Assembly: GCA_016342455.1 (NCBI GenBank)
Contig: JAEIOE010000006.1
Location: 1 to 64,000, forward strand
Source of the DNA: Mycoplasmatota bacterium
Lineage (GTDB): Bacteria > Bacillota_I > Bacilli_A > Izemoplasmatales > Hujiaoplasmataceae
Direction: 5' to 3'
Length of the DNA stretch: 64,000 nt
The position numbers and the translations under genes are program-made. The notes below the pieces were generated by a model. It was given only the letters and a program-made list of their open reading frames with translations. It made no database searches and was not told where the DNA came from. Below, piece after piece: positions 17,330 through 25,112 of this stretch (positions are counted from its first letter, which is position 1; each line of letters opens with the position of its first letter).

Positions 17330-18884
17330 AATTATTATAAATATCAAAGTAAAATTCAATACCATTTTCAGTGTTAATCACACCGTAATCATAGCTCATA
17401 ATATCTAGAATTGTTCGACAAATTGACAAGCCCAGTCCTTGACCACCATAACTTCTCGTTCTCGCTTTATCAACTTTATAGAAGCTTTCCCAAATATGTG
17501 AGATATCTTCCTCTGGAATATTAGGTCCAGTATTAAACACCGATACTCTAATGTAGTTATTTTCTTTCTCCGTTACAGATATCTTTATAGATTTCAAATC
17601 ATCCACGTGATTAATTGCATTATTAATGAAATTTGTTAATACAGTTTGTAAATTATTGTAATCAGAATTAACAATGATCTCTTTAGAATCTAGTTCACAT
17701 ACAATGCCATTTTCTTCAAAAATTAAATTAAACAGTTTTTTTGTTTCGCTGATTAATTCGTGTAAATTCATTTCACCATAAACAAATTGTTTATTTCCAC
17801 TTTCTAATTGCGAAACATTTAATAATTCTTTTACTAGGTTATCCATTTTATTTGTTTCATCTAAAATGATATTTAAATATTCTTCTTTTGTTTCTCCATC
17901 AATATCAGGAATTTTAAGTGCTTCCGTGTATCCCATAATTAGAGTTAGCGGAGTCTTTAACTCATGGCTTGCATTAGCGATAAATTCTTTACGCATTTTA
18001 TCCACATCTGTTTTATGTAGTATCTCTTTAGCCAGTTTCACATTAGATAATTTTAATTCATTAATATTTTCTTCTAATTGCGAGCTCATCTGATTAATAC
18101 TGTTACCTAAATCCTCATATTCATCATCTGTTTTTATGGTGACTCGAGTTGAGAAATTTAATTTTGCAATTTCTTGAGCAATTTTATTAATTTGCAAGAT
18201 TGGGTTTGTAAAAGAGTAACTAATAAAATACATAATGATAAATGATAATACCATAAAGAAGAATCCAACTATAATCGTAAAAGAGTTAAAAATCTTAATG
18301 GAATCATGTATGGATTGGAACGTAACAGTCATAACATAATATATATCGTTTTCTCCGTCAATTGTTCTAGAAACACAAAGAGCAGCTACTTGAGTATCTT
18401 CACCACTATAATTATAATCTGATTGAATATCCATTAAATAAGCACTGTATACACCATCTGATAAATTAGGTACTTCCGTTGCATAACTCGCTTCATCATT
18501 GATACTTTGGCTATTGAAATCATAAATGATTCTTCCCAAAACACCTTCAGGAATACTAAATCTATTTCCATATAGTCTTTCAAATACGCTAGGCATTTCT
18601 TGAAAATTGGTCCAAATATAGTTTTCATCAAAATCGGCTATTTGTTCTAATATTTGAATATCAATATTATTAACATTCTCTATTTCCTGTAGATCATAAC
18701 TTAAACTAGAACTTTCTAAATCCAAGGCTTTCACATCACTAAAAACCTCAACTAGTGAGGCTTTTCTGTTTGTAACATAATAATTTTCTAAAAAAGAATT
18801 ATTTAGTAGGATCAAACCTGCAATAAAAGCCAAAATTATTCCGTAAACAATAAGGAATAATTTGGATCTAATTGAGGATTTCAT
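17328..18884 (-). CDS. Sensor histidine kinase
   Basis: Membrane histidine kinase, 518 aa. Transmembrane helix 1 (about 7-27) and helix 2 (about 200-222) enclose an extracytoplasmic sensor domain of some 170 residues that I do not recognise. A HAMP domain, HisKA with the phospho-acceptor in ANASHELKTPLTLIMGYTE, and an HATPase domain with NFINNAINH, and GQGLGLSIC follow. It overlaps its response regulator by 17 bases and is the second gene of the pair. Located between the CapD-like dehydratase and the Cps genes, it may control surface polysaccharide, but this rests on position only. Confidence 0.93.
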   Translation of the reverse strand: MKSSIRSKLFLIVYGIILAFIAGLILLNNSFLENYYVTNRKASLVEVFSDVKALDLESSSLSYDLQEIENVNNIDIQILEQIADFDENYIWTNFQEMPSVFERLYGNRFSIPEGVLGRIIYDFNSQSINDEASYATEVPNLSDGVYSAYLMDIQSDYNYSGEDTQVAALCVSRTIDGENDIYYVMTVTFQSIHDSIKIFNSFTIIVGFFFMVLSFIIMYFISYSFTNPILQINKIAQEIAKLNFSTRVTIKTDDEYEDLGNSINQMSSQLEENINELKLSNVKLAKEILHKTDVDKMRKEFIANASHELKTPLTLIMGYTEALKIPDIDGETKEEYLNIILDETNKMDNLVKELLNVSQLESGNKQFVYGEMNLHELISETKKLFNLIFEENGIVCELDSKEIIVNSDYNNLQTVLTNFINNAINHVDDLKSIKISVTEKENNYIRVSVFNTGPNIPEEDISHIWESFYKVDKARTRSYGGQGLGLSICRTILDIMSYDYGVINTENGIEFYFDIYNN

Positions 18885-19557
18885 TTTCCGAGTCTAGTCT
18901 ATACCCAATACTTCTAACTGTAGAAATATAATAAGAATAATTACTTAATTTAGCTCTAAGTTGTTTAATATGAGTATCTACTGTTCTTAAATCACCAAAA
19001 TAATCATAATTCCATACTGCATTTAAGATTTTATCTCTTGAAAGAGCAATCCCTTTGTTATCAATAAAGAATTTAAGTAATTCGTATTCTTTTGGTGTTA
19101 ACACTATTTTTTCTTCGTTAATATATACTTCTCTAGCAGCGAGATCCATTTTGATAACTCCAAAGTTTACTTCTTCATGAACTCTTTTATCTTTTTTCAA
19201 TAACTTATTCACTCTAGCCATTAATACACTTGGCGAGAAAGGTTTTGTTACATAATCATCTGCCCCTAATTTAAATCCTTTTAATTGATCATATTCTTCT
19301 GATCTAGCTGTTAACATAATGATTGGTGTATTTAAATAATCTCTAATACGTTCTAAAACGTACCACCCATCATACTTCGGCATCATAACATCCAAAATAA
19401 TCAAATCAACTTTTTGACTTGATTCAAATAGTATATCAAGCGCTTCTTCGCCATCTGCGGCTTCAATTACGCTATAATCTTGTCTTTTCAAAAAGTCAGA
19501 TACCAATCTTCTGATTCTGAACTCATCATCAACAACTAAAACATATGTATTTCTCAT
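18868..19557 (-). CDS. OmpR/PhoB-family response regulator
   Basis: DNA-binding response regulator, 229 aa. The receiver domain shows VVDDEFRIRRL (acidic pocket), phosphorylation Asp in LIILDVMMPKYDG and Lys in VTKPFSPSVL. The C-terminal winged helix has LTPKEYELLKFF and RTVDTHIKQLRAKL, followed by the usual STVRSIGYRL end. It is the partner of the overlapping histidine kinase. The leader of this operon is unusual: the predicted transcript begins with a 12-bp perfect hairpin followed by a T-run (see the 19585-19635 entry), which could affect expression or reflect the terminator of the upstream Cps operon. Confidence 0.95.
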   Translation of the reverse strand: MRNTYVLVVDDEFRIRRLVSDFLKRQDYSVIEAADGEEALDILFESSQKVDLIILDVMMPKYDGWYVLERIRDYLNTPIIMLTARSEEYDQLKGFKLGADDYVTKPFSPSVLMARVNKLLKKDKRVHEEVNFGVIKMDLAAREVYINEEKIVLTPKEYELLKFFIDNKGIALSRDKILNAVWNYDYFGDLRTVDTHIKQLRAKLSNYSYYISTVRSIGYRLDSENEILN

Positions 19558-19584
19558 ATTGACATCACATTCCCTTCAAAGAAA

Positions 19585-19635
19585 AATTCAATATATTGTT
19601 CCTGAGGTAGGGGGATAGGATTGATATATTGAATT
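19585..19635 (-). promoter_or_regulatory. Hairpin with C-rich loop and T-run before the response regulator
   Basis: Perfect 12-bp arms AATTCAATATAT (19585-19596) and ATATATTGAATT (19624-19635) around a 27-nt loop. In the minus-strand RNA the loop contains TCCT and AGGA segments able to form a small inner stem, and the second arm is followed by TTTTTC. It could be the terminator of the cps operon or a leader attenuator for the two-component genes. Confidence 0.6.
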
Positions 19636-19641
19636 AGATTT

Positions 19642-19647
19642 ATTATA
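19642..19647 (-). promoter_or_regulatory. Possible -10 of the two-component operon
   Basis: Minus-strand TATAAT located so that transcription would begin near 19635, at the first base of the hairpin described above. No convincing -35 is visible. Confidence 0.4.
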
Positions 19648-19687
19648 TTAAACAAATATGAACTTATTGTGATAAAACCATGTAATT

Positions 19688-20380
19688 TTAACTAAGAATT
19701 ACCGAATTATTAAATAATTTATCGGCAATCTCTTTAGAAAATGACGTTTTAACAACATCATAAGCTCTTAATAAATTGCTCATTCTAAAATCATGAATAT
19801 CAGAAGCAACAAAATCCACTAGATTATTCTTGATTGCTTTTAGAACGAATTTTTTTACTTTTCTACCATAATCTCCTGTTAATGATGAAGCGTTTAATTG
19901 AATCAACGCTCCCATTCTTTTTAAATAGGCATAACTATTCAAATCATTTAGATATGGATAACGCTCTGGATGAGCAATGATTGGCAAATAGCCCTTCGCA
20001 GTTAGGTTATGAACAGCTTCTGCAATATCTTCATCCTCTTCAAATAGAGAAAACTCAATTAAAACATATTTAGAATTTCCCAGCGGTTTCGTTAAACCAC
20101 TTTCTAAATCTCTAAGTGTGTGGATATTATAATATATTTCATTCCCTAAATATAAATTTACTTTCAAGCCTTGTTTCTCTATTTCTTCTTTTAAACTATT
20201 AAAACCCTCGATGTTTTCCTTTACCGGAGACAAATACCCTCTTTGCTTAAAATAATGAGGTGTTACAAAAACATCTGTAACACCCTGAGTTATTTCTTCT
20301 TTAATTAAATCAATTGAAGTTTGCATATCGGGTGATCCATCATCAACACAAGGTAATATATGTGTATGTATATCAATCAC
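19688..20380 (-). CDS. cpsB: CpsB/YwqE-type PHP-family protein-tyrosine phosphatase
   Basis: Manganese-dependent tyrosine phosphatase of the PHP fold, 230 aa, the usual CpsB/YwqE length. Metal-ligand motifs are visible: DIHTHILPCVDDGSPDM at the N-terminus, VTPHYF, IAHPERYPYL (about 144-153) and SDIHDFR near residue 205. In Gram-positive capsule systems it dephosphorylates the BY-kinase CpsD, encoded immediately upstream here (12-base gap). It is the last gene of the cpsC-cpsD-cpsB unit. Cytosolic. Confidence 0.93.
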   Translation of the reverse strand: MIDIHTHILPCVDDGSPDMQTSIDLIKEEITQGVTDVFVTPHYFKQRGYLSPVKENIEGFNSLKEEIEKQGLKVNLYLGNEIYYNIHTLRDLESGLTKPLGNSKYVLIEFSLFEEDEDIAEAVHNLTAKGYLPIIAHPERYPYLNDLNSYAYLKRMGALIQLNASSLTGDYGRKVKKFVLKAIKNNLVDFVASDIHDFRMSNLLRAYDVVKTSFSKEIADKLFNNSVILS

Positions 20381-20392
20381 TTAATAACACCT

Positions 20393-21073
20393 CTACTCTT
20401 CGCTTGAATAATAATATCCGTAAATACCGCCAGATTTTCTAACATCAATATTAGCTAGAACCGCTCCAAGAATGTTAGCTCCATTCTCTTTAAGTTGATC
20501 CATTCCAGCTTTTGCATTTTCTTTTTTTGTTTGATTATATGCGGCGACATAAATAACCCCATCAACATACTTAGAAATAATCAATGCATCTGTAACTGAC
20601 AATACTGGTGGTGAATCTACTACGATATAATCGTATTCACTTCTTAATTCATTTACTAAATTAATTACTTTTGAAGATTGTAATACGATATGTGGATAAG
20701 AAAGTTTATTTCCGGTGATTAATAAATCAATTCCTGACTCATCATGAATAATTAAATCATGAATATCTTTATCATCTACGACAAAATCATAGAATCCAAC
20801 ATCATTTGATTTATGGAAAGCTCTGTGAATTTTTGGTCTTCTTAAATCAAAATCAAGGAGAATTACTTTTTTACCTTTTTCTGCATAAACCGCCGCTAAA
20901 TTAATCGCTGTAGTGGTTTTACCATCTTGAGGTGTAGCAGAAGTTGTTTGAATCACCTTGCAAGGAGAATCCAAATTAGACATTCTGATATTAAGCTCAA
21001 GCTTTCTATATGCTTCTGATTCTAGTGAATTTGGATCTTCAATAACTACATTTCTATACTCAAAAAATTCCAT
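20393..21073 (-). CDS. cpsD: CpsD-type bacterial tyrosine kinase (BY-kinase)
   Basis: Autophosphorylating tyrosine kinase of 226 aa, the Firmicutes form in which the kinase is separate from its membrane activator. Walker A is ATPQDGKTTTAINLA (about 45-59), Walker A-prime is VILLDFDLRRP (about 71-81) and Walker B is YIVVDSPPVL. The C-terminal tyrosine cluster GGIYGYYYSSEE is present, so the autophosphorylation site is intact. Its ATG directly follows the stop of the Wzz-like gene (TAGATG), which fits their required interaction. It is expected to regulate polysaccharide polymerisation or export. Confidence 0.94.
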   Translation of the reverse strand: MEFFEYRNVVIEDPNSLESEAYRKLELNIRMSNLDSPCKVIQTTSATPQDGKTTTAINLAAVYAEKGKKVILLDFDLRRPKIHRAFHKSNDVGFYDFVVDDKDIHDLIIHDESGIDLLITGNKLSYPHIVLQSSKVINLVNELRSEYDYIVVDSPPVLSVTDALIISKYVDGVIYVAAYNQTKKENAKAGMDQLKENGANILGAVLANIDVRKSGGIYGYYYSSEE

Positions 21074-21817
21074 CTAATCCACCAACTTTCTTTCTCTCAT
21101 TGTTCCTGGAACAGCAGCAATTACTTTTACTCCAAGATGTTTTTCCATTTCTGAAGCTGATTGATATTTATTATTAAATAATTCTTTTACAAATACAATT
21201 GCTAAAGAAACAATTCCTCCAAGTAATACGCTAATAACAATATTTAACATCTTATTTGGAGCGCTTGGAACAGTTGGTACTTCTGCTATATCTAACACTT
21301 TTAGTTTATCTTGTAATAAAACATAACCTACTTCATCATCATTTGCGATTGCAATAGAATTATTTACAAGTGTATTTGCAATCTCAGCTGCTAACTCTGG
21401 AGATTCACTATCTACACTTATATATATAATTAAAACACTTGTTTGTGTTGTAATTGAAATACTATTCGCTAAGCCTGTCAAAGTCTGTCCCTCTGGTAAA
21501 CCATCTACATCTTCTAAAACACTTTCTAAAACCAAATTTGATTTTACAAAAGCTTTATAAGTTGCCATCAAATTTTGCGCAATTGAAATTGCAGATTGTT
21601 CAGAAGTTCCTGTACTATCGAAGTCTACCTGCACAATTATTGATGTTTCTGCAGTATAAGTAGGTGTAATTAATACATAAGTATAAACTGTACCGATTAC
21701 TGCTATCCACATTGTGATAAAAATGATTAATACTCTATTTAACCATACTATTTTGAATAACTCTTGCAGCGTCATTCCTTCTTCTTCAACAAATTGTTGT
21801 TGATCTAATTCATTCAT
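21074..21817 (-). CDS. cpsC: CpsC/Wzz-type polysaccharide co-polymerase
   Basis: Membrane activator of CpsD and chain-length determinant, 247 aa from the ATG at 21817. The track begins 14 codons earlier, but AAGGAGATTTTT stands in front of this internal ATG and the upstream residues look non-conserved. It has a first membrane helix at about 27-50 (VLIIFITMWIAVIGTV), a Wzz extracytoplasmic domain, a Pro-rich segment TVPSAPNKMLN and a second helix at about 193-215. The order cpsC-cpsD-cpsB is typical of Gram-positive capsule loci, but here no glycosyltransferase, flippase or polymerase gene follows. Confidence 0.9.
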   Translation of the reverse strand: MNELDQQQFVEEEGMTLQELFKIVWLNRVLIIFITMWIAVIGTVYTYVLITPTYTAETSIIVQVDFDSTGTSEQSAISIAQNLMATYKAFVKSNLVLESVLEDVDGLPEGQTLTGLANSISITTQTSVLIIYISVDSESPELAAEIANTLVNNSIAIANDDEVGYVLLQDKLKVLDIAEVPTVPSAPNKMLNIVISVLLGGIVSLAIVFVKELFNNKYQSASEMEKHLGVKVIAAVPGTMRERKLVD

Positions 21818-21857
21818 AAAAATCTCCTTATTAATAAGCAATTTATCATACACTAAC

Positions 21858-21886
21858 ATTATATAACACTAAGATACTTAAAACAA
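21858..21886 (-). promoter_or_regulatory. Putative promoter of the cpsCDB unit
   Basis: Minus-strand -10 TATAAT at 21858-21863, with TTGTTT at 21881-21886 as -35 (17-bp spacer). The leader to the corrected start is about 35 bases. Confidence 0.6.
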
Positions 21887-21973
21887 TAAATATAGTTAAT
21901 AGCTAAAGCTTAATCTTAATTTATAATGTAATCTGTTATCACGATAATTTTACTAGTGATATATATCCACTAA

Positions 21974-22828
21974 TTATTTTATCATAAAATAAAACATTGA
22001 GCCAAGCCCAAGTATAAATAGGTAAAAACTAAAGTATTTTAGTTTACCACTTTTAAAGATGTTAAATATTAGTTTATATGCGAAATAAGTAGCTCCTGCA
22101 GCTCCAATAAACGCTAAGATATAATAAAAAATGTACTCACTGCCTATTAATCCTAAGCCTTCTGAACTTAAATCAGATATATATAATAGTATTGAGGCAA
22201 AAGATAGCGGAATATACATCAAAAAAGAAAAATTCAAAGCTGAATCAATTCCCATACCTCTTTTAATACTAGTAGAACTTGTCATACCAGACCTTGATAC
22301 ACCAGGAAAGACTGCGACAGCTTGAGCTAAACCAATAATTAAAACATCAGCCCAGTTAATCATCGTTTTCCCTCTTTTGATTCTCACTTCTCTAATCAAA
22401 TACAAAACTGTACCTGATAACAAGAAACCAATACCTACAAAGAATGTACCATATTTTGCTAATACGATATTATCAATAGTGTCTCCGAGGATCAAACCTG
22501 TAATTCCAGCAGGTATACAAGCTACAACTATCATTAAAGCATAAATAAAATTGGCTTTTGTTGTTTCTCTACTTTCTTTCTTAAAAATATAAATTAAGAA
22601 ATCTTTTAGAAGTTCTACTAACCTCTTCCAGTAAATAATTAAAAACGTTAATAAAGACCCCGTGTTTACAAGAATCAAGAATAATAAGCCTTCATCTTTT
22701 TGAACATGAAAAATTGCTTGTGCAATTTCTACATGACCGCTTGATGAAATTGGCAAAACTTCTGTAATTCCTTGAATAATTCCAAGTAATAAATACTTGA
22801 TTGCTTCTAAAATGTCCAAGTTTATCAA
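21974..22828 (-). CDS. uppP: Undecaprenyl-diphosphatase UppP (BacA)
   Basis: Integral membrane phosphatase that recycles undecaprenyl diphosphate for surface polymer synthesis and gives bacitracin tolerance; 284 aa, typical. The two signature regions are ITEVLPISSSGHVEI (about 21-35) and PGVSRSGMTSSTSIKRG (about 178-194), with at least seven hydrophobic helices. The tracked start is TTG with GGAGGAGG right before it; a second TTG three codons on is an alternative, so the exact start is uncertain. It means lipid-linked glycan assembly occurs in this organism, consistent with the CpsBCD and CapD-like genes. An IS element separates it from the dfx gene. Confidence 0.95.
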   Translation of the reverse strand: MINLDILEAIKYLLLGIIQGITEVLPISSSGHVEIAQAIFHVQKDEGLLFLILVNTGSLLTFLIIYWKRLVELLKDFLIYIFKKESRETTKANFIYALMIVVACIPAGITGLILGDTIDNIVLAKYGTFFVGIGFLLSGTVLYLIREVRIKRGKTMINWADVLIIGLAQAVAVFPGVSRSGMTSSTSIKRGMGIDSALNFSFLMYIPLSFASILLYISDLSSEGLGLIGSEYIFYYILAFIGAAGATYFAYKLIFNIFKSGKLKYFSFYLFILGLGSMFYFMIK

Positions 22829-22878
22829 TCCTCCTCCTAAAGATTTTACTATATCTCTTTAGTTTTTGCAATGTACTA

Positions 22879-22899
22879 AAAAAAAGAGCCTGTAAAGAA
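22879..22899 (+). repeat. IS terminal inverted repeat (left)
   Basis: Seven As followed by GAGCCTGTAAAGAA, identical to the inverted sequence at the right end. The left end has one additional A outside. Confidence 0.9.
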
Positions 22900-22953
22900 T
22901 TAGAAATCTGAGAAGATTTTTAAGAACTACAGGTTCTTTCTTTAAAATCAAAC

Positions 22954-22979
22954 AAAAAAGGCACACAACGTGCCTTTTT
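22954..22979 (-). terminator. Terminator inside the IS after the transposase gene
   Basis: Stem GGCAC-ACAAC-GTGCC flanked by A6 and T5, between the transposase stop and the left IS end. The flanking runs extend the stem and give a T-run on the minus strand. Confidence 0.8.
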
Positions 22980-23036
22980 GTTTATACAGAAATACACTTC
23001 TAAGAAGAAGTTGAATTTAATGTAGCTTATTCAGTT

Positions 23037-24602
23037 TTAATTAACCGTTCGGAATTTTTTATTGTGAAATTTCTTTAAGTTGTATCCAATAGCTATTAAA
23101 TTTAACTCTAGTTTTATTCCAGAAAACGTGATTCTTGTAAAACGACGGAATTTCATGTCTTCTTTGATAATTCCAAACGCGCCTTCTACTTGAATAGAGC
23201 GTTGTACTCTAAGCGCTATACCAAGTTCAGAGTCTAGGTTCTCAATCACTTTATCTTTCATTTCTTGATATCCATTTAGGACAGAAATCGTTCTGTTGCC
23301 AATCGCTGTTGTACATTTGTTTTTCTTGCGACATCGGTCGCAATATAAACATTCATATTTTGTTTTAGTATGTGGATATTCTATATAGTTACTTTCATAA
23401 TCGTATTGTTTTATGAATTTCTTATTATTAGGACAAATATAATTGCCTTCTCTATCTTGTTTGAAATTTTCTTTTTTGTATATCTGTTTTTTAAACTTGG
23501 AATCTCTCTCTTTTGCCCATAACCCATATTTTTGAAATAACTCCATGTTGTGTTCTATGCAATAGCTATAATTATCATAACTTCCATATCCTGCATCTGC
23601 GACTGGATATTTAGGATAGTTATTATACATGAGATTATATTTCTCAAGGATTGGTTTAAATGTTTTATGATCCGCTCCATTTTGATATGCATCTATTACC
23701 ATAATGTATTCATTACTAACTCCTATTTGTACATTATATCCTGGTTTTAGTTGTGCATTTCTCATATGGTCTTCCTTCATATGCATAAAGGTTGCGTCAT
23801 GATCTGTTTTGGCATAACTATTTCGGTTGGGTCCTATTATTTCTAAGTCTTTTTCATATTCCTTTAACTTTTCATAATACTCTTTGAATGTGTCATATAG
23901 TCTCTGTATTGGGTCTTTTCGTTGTCCTTTACCATAGACACATTTTATACCTAAACAATCGATTAGTCCCACTAATCGATTTACTATCTTTTTGATTTCT
24001 TTTGGTTTATATTTTTCTTTCTCTATGATTTCTTTATATCCATTACCTTTGAACAGTTCATTTAGTTCAGGTAGTGCTTTTGATATTTTTATATATAGTT
24101 TCTCTCGAAACTTTAGTATCGATTTCTTCCATTTAAAAGTGTATTTGTTCGCATCCGCTTCGATCTTAGTGCCATCAATATATAATTTATCTGTCTCGAT
24201 ATCTTCTCGCTTCATTATTTCTTGATTTATCTCCAGTAATAACGAATCTAGTTTATCTTTGATTTCATTCATGACATTATTGATTAATGTATGTGAGGGA
24301 GAGTTTATCCCCTCTATCAAATACATGAATCTTATATCATTTCTACACGCTTCTTCAAGCCTTCTTGTGCTTCTAAAACCAATCATATAGCCAAAAAATA
24401 TGGCATTCATTATCTTGACTCTGTTTTTCGGTAATCGCCCTATATTGCTCTCTCTACCGAAGTATTTTTCTAACTTTATTCCTTTCATGAGTTCAAGATA
24501 GGTATATACTTCTGAATCTTTTTCTAAAATAATTCCTAAATCCAGTGGTAATACCAATTGTTTTGTTGTATAATTTACTGTGTATTTTAGTGGTTCTATC
24601 AT
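23037..24602 (-). CDS. IS1182-family DDE transposase
   Basis: Complete transposase of 521 aa. A N-terminal DUF772-type domain (about 40-125, with RSTRRLEEACRNDIRFMYL) precedes the DDE domain: first Asp in LYIDGTKIEADANKYTFKW, second Asp in PVADAGYGSYDNY and Glu in VEGAFGIIKEDMKFRRF. A Cys-rich zinc-binding segment CLYCDRCRKKNKC (about 437-449) lies between the second Asp and the Glu. No frameshift or stop interrupts it, so the element may be active. A -10-like TATAAT sits only six bases before the ATG, so an mRNA from it would be nearly leaderless. Confidence 0.95.
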   Translation of the reverse strand: MIEPLKYTVNYTTKQLVLPLDLGIILEKDSEVYTYLELMKGIKLEKYFGRESNIGRLPKNRVKIMNAIFFGYMIGFRSTRRLEEACRNDIRFMYLIEGINSPSHTLINNVMNEIKDKLDSLLLEINQEIMKREDIETDKLYIDGTKIEADANKYTFKWKKSILKFREKLYIKISKALPELNELFKGNGYKEIIEKEKYKPKEIKKIVNRLVGLIDCLGIKCVYGKGQRKDPIQRLYDTFKEYYEKLKEYEKDLEIIGPNRNSYAKTDHDATFMHMKEDHMRNAQLKPGYNVQIGVSNEYIMVIDAYQNGADHKTFKPILEKYNLMYNNYPKYPVADAGYGSYDNYSYCIEHNMELFQKYGLWAKERDSKFKKQIYKKENFKQDREGNYICPNNKKFIKQYDYESNYIEYPHTKTKYECLYCDRCRKKNKCTTAIGNRTISVLNGYQEMKDKVIENLDSELGIALRVQRSIQVEGAFGIIKEDMKFRRFTRITFSGIKLELNLIAIGYNLKKFHNKKFRTVN

Positions 24603-24618
24603 ACCCTAATTATACCAA

Positions 24619-24646
24619 AAAACCGGTCCCTTTTGGGTCCGGTTTT
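24619..24646 (-). terminator. Hairpin upstream of the transposase gene
   Basis: AAAACCGGTCCC-TTTT-GGGTCCGGTTTT, a 12-bp stem with one T:T mismatch, followed on the minus strand by a T-run (TTTTTT). It would stop transcription entering the IS from dfx, a known way IS elements limit transposase expression. Confidence 0.75.
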
Positions 24647-24676
24647 GTGTTTTTATTGGCTGTTTACTTAATTTGT

Positions 24677-24697
24677 TTCTTTACAGGCTCTTTTTTT
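24677..24697 (-). repeat. IS terminal inverted repeat (right)
   Basis: TTCTTTACAGGCTC followed by seven Ts, the inverted match of the left end. Confidence 0.9.
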
Positions 24698-24705
24698 ATA
24701 TTTTC

Positions 24706-25077
24706 TTATAATTCAGTTTTCCATAAACCATGTAAATTACAGAACTCATAAACCGTAACTGGTTTAGAGAAATCTACACAGAATTCAACTACAGGTTCTT
24801 CACCCGGGTTAAATGTTTTAGTATAATATTTATCTCCATTTTCGATAAATATCCATTGAATCCAATGGTCTTCTAACATAGGGTGAGTAACTGAACCCAC
24901 CTTAACTGTGATTTTGCTATCAGATAATTTTTCTACAACAGGCAAATGTTTTTCATTACCTTTGTCTTCTGTTTTTGCTTGTAATAATGTCATTTCGTCA
25001 TTACAACAAACTAAAGTTGAATCAACAGGGTAAGTGTAGCATATTCTCTTACAGTGTTTACAATAATAAATATTCAT
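24706..25077 (-). CDS. dfx: Desulfoferrodoxin (superoxide reductase)
   Basis: Two-iron superoxide reductase of strict anaerobes, 123 aa. The N-terminal rubredoxin-like centre I ligands are C6xxC9 in YYCKHCKRI and the CC pair in LVCCNDEM. Centre II has its four His and one Cys in KHLPVVE, VTHPM, EDHWIQW and EFCNLHGLW. It reduces superoxide to hydrogen peroxide with electrons usually from rubredoxin. Its stop codon is 8 bp from the right end of the IS, so any native terminator has been displaced. It follows the GltS-like gene after a 35-base gap and may be cotranscribed with it. Confidence 0.97.
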   Translation of the reverse strand: MNIYYCKHCKRICYTYPVDSTLVCCNDEMTLLQAKTEDKGNEKHLPVVEKLSDSKITVKVGSVTHPMLEDHWIQWIFIENGDKYYTKTFNPGEEPVVEFCVDFSKPVTVYEFCNLHGLWKTEL

Positions 25078-25112
25078 ACCTATCTCCTTTCAATTTCTTC
25101 TCAAATCTAATT

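Larger units (their letters stand above)
22879..24697 (-). mobile_element. IS1182-type insertion sequence, intact
   Basis: About 1.8 kb element with near-identical ends: GAGCCTGTAAAGAA at 22886-22899 and its inverted copy at 24677-24690, each bordered outwards by a run of A or T (seven or eight bases). It encodes one transposase on the minus strand. Hairpins insulate both sides of the gene. It lies between dfx and uppP and ends 8 bp from the dfx stop codon. I could not define a target duplication because both borders are homopolymer runs. Confidence 0.9.

Noticed and set aside
22870-24705. Target site duplication of the IS
   Set aside because: Both borders are A/T homopolymer runs, and no matching direct repeat could be defined.
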